Positions 1 to 9,502 of a DNA stretch of 64,000 nucleotides are shown piece by piece; positions within the stretch are counted from its first letter, which is position 1; every line of letters begins with the position of its first letter. The translations under genes were made by a program, and so were the position numbers. A model generated the notes under the pieces. That model ran no database searches. It saw only the letters and a program-made list of their open reading frames with translations, and was not told the origin of the DNA. This DNA is from UBA2033 sp035345875 (GTDB lineage Bacteria; Spirochaetota; Leptospiria; Leptospirales; Leptospiraceae), in assembly GCA_035345875.1 (NCBI GenBank), contig DAORDH010000018.1, forward strand, positions 1-64,000. Reading direction: 5' to 3'.

Positions 1-1
1 T

Positions 2-439
2 ATGGCATCCGTGGATGATTCAACCTCTCAAAAAAATGTTGTTTCGATTGCAAAAGGATCTAAAGACCATACGACACTCGTAGCGGCTGTCGCTGCAGCT
101 GATCTTGTGGATTCTTTGGCTAATCCAGGACCTTTTACAGTCTTTGCACCAACCAACGCAGCATTTGATAAATTGCCAAAAGGAACTGTAGAGGGTTTGC
201 TAAAACCAGACAAAATTGAAGATTTAAAAAATATTTTAGAATACCATGTGATCGTTGGGACCTTTAAACAAGAAAGTTTTCAAGATGGGCAGGTGATTGG
301 AATGGCAAATGGGGGAAATATTACTCTATCGGTCAAAGGTGGAAAAGTTTTAATTAACGGAGAATCTCAGATTGTTGCTTCGGTTCCTGCATCAAATGGT
401 ATTGTGCATGTTGTAGATAGCGTGCTTTTACCAAAATAA
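2..439 (+). CDS. Fasciclin (FAS1) domain protein, possibly 5' partial
   Basis: A single FAS1 domain fills the 145 residues. The H1 box is GPFTVFAPTNAAFDKLP (about residues 43-59), the YHV motif is near residue 82, and the H2-like end is SNGIVHVVDSVLLP. Bacterial FAS1 proteins are usually secreted or lipid-anchored and are thought to act in adhesion. No signal peptide is visible, but the window starts one base before the first ATG, so that codon may be internal and the secretion signal may lie outside. The gene converges on sucA and shares its terminator. The family is clear; the biological role is not. Confidence 0.85.
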   Translation: MASVDDSTSQKNVVSIAKGSKDHTTLVAAVAAADLVDSLANPGPFTVFAPTNAAFDKLPKGTVEGLLKPDKIEDLKNILEYHVIVGTFKQESFQDGQVIGMANGGNITLSVKGGKVLINGESQIVASVPASNGIVHVVDSVLLPK

Positions 440-445
440 AATAAA

Positions 446-479
446 AAAACCATTTTCCAAAAGCTTGGAAAATGGTTTT
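446..479. terminator. Bidirectional rho-independent terminator
   Basis: A perfect 15-bp inverted repeat (AAAACCATTTTCCAA at 446-460 and its complement at 465-479) encloses the 4-base loop AAGC. It has A-runs on one side and T-runs on the other. It lies between the convergent FAS1 and sucA genes and can end transcription from both sides. Confidence 0.9.
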
Positions 480-509
480 TGCTCTAAAAGAAAAGTCTAC
501 TAACGTTTT

Positions 510-3269
510 TTAGGAAAGAGCTTCTCTTACAATAGCTTCTTGCTCTTTCATATGAACCTTCACATGACCAGCAGCTGGACTTGGAGATTTCTTTCTTCCG
601 TAATATCTAAATTCTTTATTTCCTAAGATATGCTGGAAGAAATCTCTCACAAAGAACCAAGCTCCTTGGTTATGAGGTTCTTCTTGCACCCATGCATACT
701 CAGTAGCAGATTTATACATATTCACAGCTTCTTTAATTCCAGATTCTGGGAACGGATAAATTTGTTCTACACGAATAAGAGCAATATGGTTTAATCCTTG
801 TTTGTCTCTTGCATCTAGTAAATCATAATAAACTTTCCCGCTGCAGAAGAGAATCTTTTTTACTCCTTCTGGTTTAATCTCAGGCTTATCCAAAAGAACT
901 TCTTTAAATGCACCAGCAGTTAAATCATCTACTGTAGATACTGCAGCTGGTAATCTAAGTAAGCTCTTTGGAGTCATAATGATGAGAGGCTTTCTATAAT
1001 TACGAAGCATCTGTCTTCTAAGTAAATGGAAATATTGAGCAGGTGTTGTGCAGTTTGCGATTTGAATATTGTTTCCAGCACAAAGCTGTAACATTCTCTC
1101 TAATCTTCCACTTGAATGTTCAGGTCCTTGTCCTTCATAACCATGTGGGAGAAGAACAACTAATCCACTCATTCTCTGCCATTTTATCTCTGAGCTAGAA
1201 ATAAATTGATCAAAGATTACCTGAGCTGTATTGGCAAAATCCCCAAATTGCGCTTCCCAAATAACTAACGCATTTGGATCAGCAAGAGAATAGCCATACT
1301 CAAAACCTAAAACAGAGTATTCTGATAAAGATGCATTGACCACTTCAAAGCTAGCTTGTTTATCTGAGATGTGATTCAATGGGGAGTATTTAGAGTTGTT
1401 GTTGATATCTACCAGTATCGCATGACGGTGTGTAAAGGTTCCTCTTTGTGAATCTTGTCCAGATAGACGAACTTTATGACCACTTTCTAAAATTGAGCCA
1501 AAAGAAAGTAGTTCAGCGCAACCCCAATCCATTGGAATTTCACCTTCACACATTTTCTTTCTAGTTTCTAAAAGTTTCACAAGTTTAGGATTTGCAGTAA
1601 ATCCAGAAGGAATGGTTGAAATTGCTTTTGCAATGTTTGTAAGCTGGCTTTTTAATAGTTTAGTAGCTGGCTCTGAATCAAGTGGATCTTTAGAAAGATT
1701 AGACCAAACTCCTTGCATTGTATCAACTTGGATTTTGATGTCTTTGTTTTTTGCTTCGTTAAAAGAATCTTCTAATCCTTGTGCTACTTCTTGTTTAATA
1801 GATTCTAATTCCTCTTTTTTAACAACTCCTTCTTTTAATAAGAATTGTTCATACAAAATGGCTGTAGGAGGGTGGTTCTTGATTATATTGTACATATAAG
1901 GTTGTGTGAAAGCTGGTTCATCCATTTCATTATGACCAAGCCTACGATAACAAATTAAATCAATGATCACATCTTTTCTAAATTTCTGTCTGTAGTCTAA
2001 CGCTAGTTTTACAACACGGTAAGCTGCTTCTGGATCATCTCCATTGACATGGAAAATTGGAATTTGAAATCCCTTTGCCAAATCGGTCGCATAAAGGGTA
2101 GATCTTGATTCACTTGGTAGGGTAGTAAAACCAATTTGATTGTTTATAACAATGTGAAAGGTTCCACCTGTTGTATATCCTTCTAGATTCATTAAGTTCA
2201 GTGTTTCTGCTACAACCCCCTGTCCAACAAATGCTGCATCCCCATGGATTAAGATTGGCATGAACTTTTCTCTGGTTTTATCATTGTAAAGAGTTTGTCT
2301 TGCTCTAACGCTTCCTGTAACGACTGGGTTTACTGCTTCTAGATGACTCGGATTGAATGCTAAAGATAGTTTTACCTCTTTACCGGATTCTGTTTTGATT
2401 GTATTGGAGTATCCGAGATGATATTTAACATCAGCATAGCTTTCTGATTCAGATCCAATCTTCTCTTCAAATTCAGCGAAGATTAAACTAGCAGGTTTTT
2501 GAATTGTATTTACTAAAACGTTTAGTCTTCCTCTATGCGCCATACCGATGACTAAATTTTCCATCTTGTATCGTCCCGCTTCTTCTACTACTAGATCAAG
2601 CATTGGAATTAACGCTTCCCCGCCTTCTAGAGAAAATCTTTTTTTACCTACGAATTTTTTTGCTAGGAATTGTTCAAAAAAATCAGCTTTGTATAATTTT
2701 TTAAATAAGCGAAGCTTTGCATTTTTTTCGAGAGTATAAGAGTTTGCAGTGGACTCCATTTTGTTTTGGATCCATTCTCTTTCTTCATCATTTACTATAT
2801 AATATTGTTCTGAACCGATACTACCGCAGTAGGTTTTTTCATACCACTCTATTACATTTTTTAATTTTGTCTTTCCGAGTCCAGGTGTTCCAGAATCAAC
2901 GATAGTCTCTAAGTCCTCAGGCTTTAAATTAGAAAGTTTTTGGTCAATAAACTTTCTATCTGGTTTTAAGATTCCAAGAGGATCTAAATTTGCTGCAAGA
3001 TGTCCCTGTCTTCGATAGGCATTGAGCAAGTTCATGAGTCCCATGTCTTGTAAGTTGGATGCATCTGTATCTTTGAAAAAAGTTTTGGATTCTTTGTGAC
3101 CATTTTTTCCATTTGTTCCATTGGAAAAACTGATACCAGAATCTAGTTCGCGAAAAAAATCCTGCCATTCTCGATCTAGACTCATTGGATTGGTCTTATA
3201 AGTTTGATACATCTCTTCGAGCAATTCAGCATTGTCTGCGTAAAGCGCCATAGTGTTTATATTTATCAT
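510..3269 (-). CDS. sucA: 2-oxoglutarate dehydrogenase E1 component
   Basis: Thiamine-diphosphate E1 subunit (919 aa, full family length) of the cytosolic 2-oxoglutarate dehydrogenase complex; it decarboxylates 2-oxoglutarate and passes the succinyl group to the E2 lipoyl arm. The N-terminal motif is ALYADNAELLEEMYQTYK. Cofactor and active-site motifs are GMAHRGRLN (242-250), HGDAAFVGQG (342-351), GDDPEAAYR (410-418) and YRRLGHNEMDEP (near 442-453). The transketolase-like second half has SGQDSQRGTFTHRHA and WEAQFGDFANTAQ. The start is fixed by AGGAGG at 3276-3281, 6 bases upstream of the ATG. It is the last gene of the operon, 42 bp after lpd. E1 is more often first in such operons. Confidence 0.98.
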   Translation of the reverse strand: MININTMALYADNAELLEEMYQTYKTNPMSLDREWQDFFRELDSGISFSNGTNGKNGHKESKTFFKDTDASNLQDMGLMNLLNAYRRQGHLAANLDPLGILKPDRKFIDQKLSNLKPEDLETIVDSGTPGLGKTKLKNVIEWYEKTYCGSIGSEQYYIVNDEEREWIQNKMESTANSYTLEKNAKLRLFKKLYKADFFEQFLAKKFVGKKRFSLEGGEALIPMLDLVVEEAGRYKMENLVIGMAHRGRLNVLVNTIQKPASLIFAEFEEKIGSESESYADVKYHLGYSNTIKTESGKEVKLSLAFNPSHLEAVNPVVTGSVRARQTLYNDKTREKFMPILIHGDAAFVGQGVVAETLNLMNLEGYTTGGTFHIVINNQIGFTTLPSESRSTLYATDLAKGFQIPIFHVNGDDPEAAYRVVKLALDYRQKFRKDVIIDLICYRRLGHNEMDEPAFTQPYMYNIIKNHPPTAILYEQFLLKEGVVKKEELESIKQEVAQGLEDSFNEAKNKDIKIQVDTMQGVWSNLSKDPLDSEPATKLLKSQLTNIAKAISTIPSGFTANPKLVKLLETRKKMCEGEIPMDWGCAELLSFGSILESGHKVRLSGQDSQRGTFTHRHAILVDINNNSKYSPLNHISDKQASFEVVNASLSEYSVLGFEYGYSLADPNALVIWEAQFGDFANTAQVIFDQFISSSEIKWQRMSGLVVLLPHGYEGQGPEHSSGRLERMLQLCAGNNIQIANCTTPAQYFHLLRRQMLRNYRKPLIIMTPKSLLRLPAAVSTVDDLTAGAFKEVLLDKPEIKPEGVKKILFCSGKVYYDLLDARDKQGLNHIALIRVEQIYPFPESGIKEAVNMYKSATEYAWVQEEPHNQGAWFFVRDFFQHILGNKEFRYYGRKKSPSPAAGHVKVHMKEQEAIVREALS

Positions 3270-3311
3270 ATGATTCCTCCTGTAATTATGAAATTTTCAA
3301 TTTTAAAATGA

Positions 3312-4715
3312 TTAGCTATGAATAGACCATTTGTCCACTGCCATTGCAGCTTCTCTTACAACTTCCGAGAGAGTTGGATGAGCATGGCATGTTCTTGCTA
3401 AATCTTCCGCGGAAGCGCCAAATTCGAAAGCTACTGCCGCTTCTACGATCATATCAGATGCACGAGGTCCAATGATATATAATCCTAAAAGTTTATCTGT
3501 TTTTTTATCAGATAAAACTTTTACTTGTCCTTCTGCTTCTGCCATGGCTTTCGCTCTACCGTTTGGTTTAAACATAGATTTACCAACTTTGTATTCTATG
3601 CCTTTCGCTTGTAATTCTTCTTCACCAAGACCAACCCAGGCAACTTCTGGCCAAGTGTAAACAATCCAAGGAATTGCGGAGTAGTTTACATGTCCAGCCT
3701 GTCCCGCTATAATTTCAGCAACTGCAATCCCTTCATCTTCTGCTTTGTGAGCAAGCATTGGTCCGTCAATCACATCGCCTATCGCATAAATATTTGGAAT
3801 AGAAGTTTGGAATGTATGAGGATCTACTTGAATACGACCTCTGTTTGTAAATTGAATTCCAATTTCTTTAGCACCTAGATTGTCTGCAAACGGTCTTCTA
3901 CCTACAGCTAGTAAAACAACGTCTCCATCAATTTGGATTGTTTTGCCTTCTGGATTTTGAATATTCACAATCACAGTGTCTTTCTTCTTTTCAGTGCCTA
4001 AAACTTTGTGCTCGAATAAAAATTGGATGCCTTGTCCTTCTAAGAGTCTTTGTGCATAGTTTGACATTTGTTTGTCTGCTGTTCCAAAGAGTCTAGATTG
4101 TAATTCTACTACTGTTACCTTTGCGCCGAGTCTAGACCAAACAGATCCTAATTCTAAGCCGATTACACCAGCTCCTATAATCACTAAATGCTTAGGAACT
4201 TTTGGTAAATTGATTGCATGATCTGAGGTGACTACTTGCTTACCGTCTATTTCAAATCCAGGAATTTCAATTGGACTAGATCCAGTCGCTAGAATAATTT
4301 TTTTAGAGGAGATTTTTTCTGTTCCAGATTCTGATGTAATTTCAATTTCATTAGTAGAAAGTAATTTCCCATGACCTAAAAATCTTTCGATTTTATTTTT
4401 TTTCATGAGATAGTCTACGCCTTCTGTAACTTCTTTCACTACTTTATCTTTTCTTTCTAGAAGTTTCTTTAGGTCTAATTTTACATCACCTACATTGATT
4501 CCATGATCTGCCAGTTTATGCTTTGTTTTATGATATTCTTCAGAAGAGTCGAGGAGGGCTTTGGATGGGATACATCCCACATTTAAACATGTTCCTCCTA
4601 ACGTTTTTCTTTTTTCAATGATCGCTACTTTAAATCCGAGTTGTGCTGCGCGTATAGCCGCAACATAACCTCCAGGACCTGCTCCAATGACTGCTACATC
4701 AAATTCTTTACTCAT
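3312..4715 (-). CDS. lpdA: Dihydrolipoamide dehydrogenase (E3)
   Basis: FAD flavoprotein (467 aa) that reoxidises E2-bound dihydrolipoamide with NAD+. The FAD site is VIGAGPGGYVAAIRAAQLG at the N-terminus, followed by the redox disulfide GGTCLNVGCIPSKALL. The NAD site is VIIGAGVIGLELGS, the second FAD contact is YAIGDVIDGPMLAHKA, and the C-terminal His-Glu base is in HAHPTLSE. GAGGAT at 4718-4723 is a good ribosome site for the ATG. It lies 11 bp after sucB and 42 bp before sucA, so it is probably the E3 of this complex, although the same protein could also serve pyruvate dehydrogenase or glycine cleavage. Confidence 0.97.
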   Translation of the reverse strand: MSKEFDVAVIGAGPGGYVAAIRAAQLGFKVAIIEKRKTLGGTCLNVGCIPSKALLDSSEEYHKTKHKLADHGINVGDVKLDLKKLLERKDKVVKEVTEGVDYLMKKNKIERFLGHGKLLSTNEIEITSESGTEKISSKKIILATGSSPIEIPGFEIDGKQVVTSDHAINLPKVPKHLVIIGAGVIGLELGSVWSRLGAKVTVVELQSRLFGTADKQMSNYAQRLLEGQGIQFLFEHKVLGTEKKKDTVIVNIQNPEGKTIQIDGDVVLLAVGRRPFADNLGAKEIGIQFTNRGRIQVDPHTFQTSIPNIYAIGDVIDGPMLAHKAEDEGIAVAEIIAGQAGHVNYSAIPWIVYTWPEVAWVGLGEEELQAKGIEYKVGKSMFKPNGRAKAMAEAEGQVKVLSDKKTDKLLGLYIIGPRASDMIVEAAVAFEFGASAEDLARTCHAHPTLSEVVREAAMAVDKWSIHS

Positions 4716-4726
4716 ATATCCTCTTC

Positions 4727-5935
4727 TTAAACCTCAATTAAAAGTCTGGTTGGATCTTCGATCATTTCTTTGATTTTCACTAAGAATAGAACAGCTTCCT
4801 TTCCATCGATGATTCTATGGTCGTAGGAGAGAGCAACATACATCATTGGTCGAATGACGATTTGGTCATTTACTACAACTGGTCTTTTGACTATATTATG
4901 AAGTCCTAATATTCCCACTTGAGGATAGTTTAGAATTGGAGTAGACATCATAGAACCATAAGTTCCTCCATTTGAAATGGAAAAGGTTCCACCTTGCATT
5001 TCTTCTAGTGCAATCTTTCCATCTTTCACTCTACCAGCAAGTCTAACGATTTCAGACTCGATTCCTGCGAAGGAGAGTTGATCTGCATCTCTTACAATTG
5101 GAACAACAAGTCCTTTTGGTCCACCCACTGCAATTCCGATATCATAATAATTTTTATAAACTATATCATTCTCTCTAATTTCTGCATTCACAGCCGGATA
5201 TGCTTTTAATGCAGCGACAGCAGCTTTTGTAAAGAAACTCATAAATCCTAAGCCAACATTATGAAGTTCTTTGAACTTGTCTTTGTATTGAGATCTAAGA
5301 TTCATAACATTTGACATATCGATTTCGTTAAAGGTAGTAAGAATTGCTGCTGTGTGTTGAGCAGTTACTAATCTATCGGCTACCGCACGACGAAGACGAG
5401 ACATTGGAACAACAGTTTCTCTTTCTCCTGTATTTCGAGGAGTTGCTTTTACTTGAGGAGCTTGGGATGCTACAGGCTTTGACTCAATATGTGCAATAAC
5501 GTCTCCTTTTGTAACTTGCCCATGTTTTCCGGTTCCGGAGATTGTGCTTGGATCGATTCCATTTTCCGTTGTCATCTTTTTGACGGAAGGAGGTAACGTT
5601 TCATTTTTAGCGGTTTCTTGTTTTGCGATAGGCGCAGTAGCTTTTGCTTCTGAGGTTGGTTGTGGTTGAGCTTGTGGTGCTGAAGTGCTTGCAACCGCAC
5701 CCTCTTCAATTAAGCCAATAACTTCTCGAACAGAAACTGTCTCACCTGCTTTTTTCTTTTGTTCTTTTATGACACCCGATGCAGGAGATCTCACTTCCAT
5801 TGTGACTTTGTCTGTTTCTAATTCTGCTAAAATTTCATCTGCTTTCACTGCTTCCCCTGGTTTCTTAGTCCAGTTGAGTAAAGTTGCTTCTGTGATTGAT
5901 TCGCCCATTTCAGGCACTTTGATTTCGACAGCCAT
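4727..5935 (-). CDS. sucB: 2-oxoglutarate dehydrogenase E2 (dihydrolipoyl succinyltransferase)
   Basis: Core acyltransferase of the complex (402 aa). One lipoyl domain is at residues 1-75, with the lipoylated Lys in ETDKVTMEV. An Ala/Pro/Lys-rich linker follows, then a peripheral-subunit-binding domain (about 118-153, containing GIDPSTISGTGKHGQVTKGD). The C-terminal catalytic domain carries HRIIDG (the HxxxDG motif) in SYDHRIIDGKEAVLFL. The MGESITEATL start favours succinyltransferase over pyruvate E2. AGGAT at 5941-5945 precedes the ATG by 5 bases. It is the first gene of the sucB-lpd-sucA operon, so the promoter should lie in the long gap upstream. Confidence 0.97.
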   Translation of the reverse strand: MAVEIKVPEMGESITEATLLNWTKKPGEAVKADEILAELETDKVTMEVRSPASGVIKEQKKKAGETVSVREVIGLIEEGAVASTSAPQAQPQPTSEAKATAPIAKQETAKNETLPPSVKKMTTENGIDPSTISGTGKHGQVTKGDVIAHIESKPVASQAPQVKATPRNTGERETVVPMSRLRRAVADRLVTAQHTAAILTTFNEIDMSNVMNLRSQYKDKFKELHNVGLGFMSFFTKAAVAALKAYPAVNAEIRENDIVYKNYYDIGIAVGGPKGLVVPIVRDADQLSFAGIESEIVRLAGRVKDGKIALEEMQGGTFSISNGGTYGSMMSTPILNYPQVGILGLHNIVKRPVVVNDQIVIRPMMYVALSYDHRIIDGKEAVLFLVKIKEMIEDPTRLLIEV

Positions 5936-6682
5936 ATTACATCCTAAAAAATTATAACTTTAATAGTATATGGTTTAGGTTTCGGTTTTTCGTAAATAAA
6001 AAAATTCATAAATTGAGTTTTTGATAGAAATTGACCAATTCCGTTAGAACGATCGATCGGATTGGATACTTTGAAATCAAATGAATGTAAAATGGAAATG
6101 CCTGTTTCCATCCTAGAATGTTTTACTTTGAAAAAGAAATTATTCTTCTCTCTTTTTTACTCGAATACGGTCTAAGATTATTTCCCCATTTTATGTTTTC
6201 ACGGATAAAACTGTTTCAGAATAATTTGCTATTCGATTCTAGTTTCATTTTCAACTGAGATTGTAAGGATTCGGATGCAAATCTACTCTGTATTTCTTTT
6301 CTAAACGAAGTTCTAAAGGAAAACTCCTACTTGAGAAAGGAAAAGAGCTTTTTGTATCTAGCAAATTTTATTCAAATACAATCCTTTTGATATCCTTTTC
6401 GTGTTTTTTAAAGAATACGATACCTTCTCTAAATAAGAAATTGTTCTCCTGAACTTGACAGAGCCTTCTTAGGGACTTTCGTTTTCATTCTTTTCATTCA
6501 CCTTGTATGATTTACCTAAACAGATTGAAATCTCTCTTATTACGTTGATATAAAATCATAAAGGGAAAGGGTAGTCTTCTTTAGATACTATCGACTTCTA
6601 GAATTTGTAGAAAGTGTTTGTAATAAATGAAGTTAGAGATGAGAGAAGATTTGGGATTGGGAGTAAAAAGGTAGGTGCAAAC
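5936..6682. other. Gene-free gap upstream of sucB
   Basis: About 750 bp with no convincing open frame on either strand. It should hold the minus-strand sucB promoter. A weak -10-like TATACT lies near 5965-5975 on the minus strand, but no confident -35 pairs with it. A small hairpin (TGGAAA at 6093-6098 with TTTCCA at 6105-6110) is the only local structure I noticed. Confidence 0.5.
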
Positions 6683-6755
<73 letters not shown>

Positions 6756-6801
6756 GTCGCTAATGCCAGAATATTTATGTATAGGTTAGCGTCAAATGAA
6801 T

Positions 6802-7047
6802 TTAAAGCGAATTGTGAGTTCCATCACAGAAGGGAGGATTTTTTGTGTGCTTGCATCCACAAAAATAAACAGTCTCTGTTTGTGCAATTTGGCACATAAC
6901 AGGTTTCATACCTGTATTGTTTCGTGAATGAGCTCCATCACAAAAGGGTTGCTTGACTGAATGTCCACAAAGACACCAAGCCTTTTTTTCTCCTTCTTTG
7001 ACATCAACTTGATAGGGTCCTTTCTGTGCGATTTTAGGTTCAGACAT
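6802..7047 (-). CDS. Small protein with two CDGSH iron-sulfur motifs
   Basis: 81 aa with two CDGSH-type cluster sites: CLCGHSVKQPFCDGAH and CGCKHTKNPPFCDGTH. Each gives the 3 Cys plus 1 His set that holds a 2Fe-2S cluster in mitoNEET-like proteins. This is a double-motif small CDGSH protein with no membrane anchor, so it is probably cytosolic. In family members the clusters are redox active or transferable, but the partner is unknown. It starts 10 bp after lspA and is probably co-transcribed with it and with the AarF kinase gene upstream. Confidence 0.9.
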   Translation of the reverse strand: MSEPKIAQKGPYQVDVKEGEKKAWCLCGHSVKQPFCDGAHSRNNTGMKPVMCQIAQTETVYFCGCKHTKNPPFCDGTHNSL

Positions 7048-7057
7048 ATATACTCCT

Positions 7058-7633
7058 TTATTTTGATTCTTCTACTTTCTTAACTTCATCCGCTTTCATT
7101 GTTAAAATTAAAATCACTAGACCAACAGAGACACAAGAGTCTGCAAAGTTAAAAGCAGGCCAGCGTGTAAACAATAGAAAGTCAGGCCAGTCAAAATCTA
7201 GAAAATCTACAACTCCTATATATTCTCCATGTTCAATTGGTGTGAATCCAAATTTTACACCACCGCCTTTAGGCATTTTAATAAAGAATTTATCGATAAA
7301 ATTGCCAAAAGCGCCTACCATAACCAGATTCCATCCCCAAGCGTTTCCAATTTCAAAATTTTTCCAGCGATAGAAGATTAAAAAAACGATCGCAAATGCA
7401 GTAGAGAAGAGAGAGATAATGGAATTGTTTTGGTAGATACCAAAAACGAATCCAGTATTAAAGGTAAGAGTCATGCAGAAAAAATCGCCCATGTAACATT
7501 CACTGTTGTGATATGAGTAATTTTGAATGACCCAATACTTTGTAGCTAGATCTATCATAACTCCCAATAAAATGAAAATGATGTAATGTGGTTTAATTAC
7601 ATCTAAAAATTTTTTTTCAAAAAACTTATTCAA
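7058..7633 (-). CDS. lspA: Lipoprotein signal peptidase II
   Basis: Inner-membrane aspartic peptidase that cleaves the signal peptide of prolipoproteins after lipid attachment (191 aa). Four hydrophobic segments are visible. The catalytic dyad is D114 in GNFIDKF and D165 in FNFADS; the conserved DxxTK motif is at D28. The stretch between the two Asp residues (about 115-140, with MPKGGGVKFGFTPIEHGEY) is longer than in the usual family member. Its substrates probably include the lipoproteins coded elsewhere in this window. It is 20 bp downstream of the AarF kinase gene and 10 bp upstream of the CDGSH gene. Confidence 0.93.
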   Translation of the reverse strand: MNKFFEKKFLDVIKPHYIIFILLGVMIDLATKYWVIQNYSYHNSECYMGDFFCMTLTFNTGFVFGIYQNNSIISLFSTAFAIVFLIFYRWKNFEIGNAWGWNLVMVGAFGNFIDKFFIKMPKGGGVKFGFTPIEHGEYIGVVDFLDFDWPDFLLFTRWPAFNFADSCVSVGLVILILTMKADEVKKVEESK

Positions 7634-7653
7634 TTGTAAATCCTTGTATTAAT

Positions 7654-9357
7654 TTAATTTTTAGGTCTATTTTTAATAATTGAGAAGAGTAGAGATATCC
7701 CGCTGACAGATGCAATGGAATAAAAAAATAAAGAAGGAATAAGATTATAAAATCCGAGGAAATGATTACCAAAAAAAACACAAGCTATAGATACTAACGT
7801 ATAGATAAATTGGTTTCCTAGAATATAAATCATCTCATTTTGTTTTTCTACATCTTTATTGTGAATTACAAGACGCCCTCTATTCAATGTAAGCAGAGCT
7901 TTGTGCAATTCTTTCGGAATTAAGAGAGATGTGGATAATAATTCTTTTCCTTCCTCACTTAGCATTTTCTCAATGACACCTGTTTCTCCTATTGCGATAG
8001 ATTGAAAATACTCTTCCGCATAATCAAATACAGATCTATATGGATCAAGAATAGCAATGTTTCCCATGATAAGACCAAAAGTTCTTTCAAGCATCACATA
8101 ATTGGATGGAACTCTAGCAATTTTTAGTATTTCCGAGAGGCTTGAGTTAATTCCTTTTAAAAAGATATAAGCTTCTTCAGGGTTTAATTGCTCAATGGAA
8201 ATATTTCTAAAAAAATCAGTATTTGTAATAAACCTTTCTAATTTTTCGACTGCAAATTTTGCAATTTGTTCCATTTTTTCTTTGTCTACATCTCGATCAA
8301 AGAATCCCATTTCCTCCATTCCTTCAACGACTCCATAATAGTCTTTGCTCATAGCAGAAGAAATAATCTTTTTAAGGGAAATGGCTGTTATATCATTGAC
8401 TTCACTGACAGCTCCAAAATCAATAAAGCAAAGTTTTCCATCGGTAGTATAAATTAAATTGCCGGAATGGGGATCTGCATGAAAAAACTTATATTGAAAG
8501 ATCATTAAAATATAAGCACGCACCAATAAATCGAGTGGTCTAGATTTTTTAGAGTTCTTTCGCGTAACGGATTTTGTTTCTGAGATTTTTACGCCTTCAA
8601 TAAATTTAGTTACTAAAATGCCTTTTGTTGTATAGTCGTGAAATACTTTGGGGAAAACATAGCTTGGTTCAGCAGAAAAATAAGCTGCCATTTTTTCGAT
8701 GGACTTTGCTTCTTCGAATAAATCCATCTCCCGAGTGATGATTGTTTTTACTTCACTGTGGATTTGTTTGTAATCAAAAGTAACTAGATAACGATTGATT
8801 CGTTTCATTACAAACAAAACTGTTTTTAAATCTTTTTCGACAAGACTTTCGATTCCAGGATAAAGGATTTTTACTACAACTTTTTCTTCACCGAGCATTG
8901 CTTGGTAGACTTGTGCGGTGGAAGCCGCTGCTATAGGGGTTTTATCGATGGTAGGGAAAACTGTTTCTATATTTTGATTGGTTTCTTTATAAAATCTAAG
9001 CTTAATCTCTTCAAAAGAATGTGGTGGAATTCTATCCTGTAAGTCTTTTAATTCCGAAACAAAACAATCCGGTAAAATATGACCCATATTAGATAAGAAT
9101 TGTCCTAGCTTAATATAGACTCCCCCTAAATTTAAAAAAAGAGTCTTAGCATCTCGTCCTAAATTCGTATAGAGTTCTAATTCTTTTTTCTCTATTTGTT
9201 CTTTTGAGGAAAAACGCTTTCGTATTTTATAATGCCAAAGAAAGAGTAAGGATCTTTTTAGGGTAAATGTATAAACCAGTAAAAATCGTGAAATATACCC
9301 CTTGTTCCTATAGGAAAATACGGTTCGGTTTTTCGATGTATCGATAAATTGGTTCAT
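7654..9357 (-). CDS. ABC1/AarF/UbiB-type atypical kinase
   Basis: 567 aa. The family's KxGQ element is at residues 83-86 (KLGQFLSNMGHILP), the Ala-rich nucleotide loop is AAASTAQVYQA (143-153), and the VVVK lysine is at 163. The catalytic region has FFHADPHSGNLIY and the DFG-like LCFIDFGA. Two hydrophobic segments end the protein, so it is probably membrane bound. UbiB-type proteins act as ATPases that support quinone-lipid synthesis, but the exact substrate here is unknown. It probably heads a short unit with lspA and the CDGSH gene. Confidence 0.88.
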   Translation of the reverse strand: MNQFIDTSKNRTVFSYRNKGYISRFLLVYTFTLKRSLLFLWHYKIRKRFSSKEQIEKKELELYTNLGRDAKTLFLNLGGVYIKLGQFLSNMGHILPDCFVSELKDLQDRIPPHSFEEIKLRFYKETNQNIETVFPTIDKTPIAAASTAQVYQAMLGEEKVVVKILYPGIESLVEKDLKTVLFVMKRINRYLVTFDYKQIHSEVKTIITREMDLFEEAKSIEKMAAYFSAEPSYVFPKVFHDYTTKGILVTKFIEGVKISETKSVTRKNSKKSRPLDLLVRAYILMIFQYKFFHADPHSGNLIYTTDGKLCFIDFGAVSEVNDITAISLKKIISSAMSKDYYGVVEGMEEMGFFDRDVDKEKMEQIAKFAVEKLERFITNTDFFRNISIEQLNPEEAYIFLKGINSSLSEILKIARVPSNYVMLERTFGLIMGNIAILDPYRSVFDYAEEYFQSIAIGETGVIEKMLSEEGKELLSTSLLIPKELHKALLTLNRGRLVIHNKDVEKQNEMIYILGNQFIYTLVSIACVFFGNHFLGFYNLIPSLFFYSIASVSGISLLFSIIKNRPKN

Positions 9358-9502
9358 TTTGGAAAGTATTACCAGTCATTCGCATATTCACAGAAATGCA
9401 AGAAATTATCTTTTTTCATAACAATTGGTTTTTTTTCAAAGAAATTCCTAGTCTCTAGTAATTTTGTCAAAACTGTCTTTTAGAAATGAAGGAAAACAGA
9501 TC

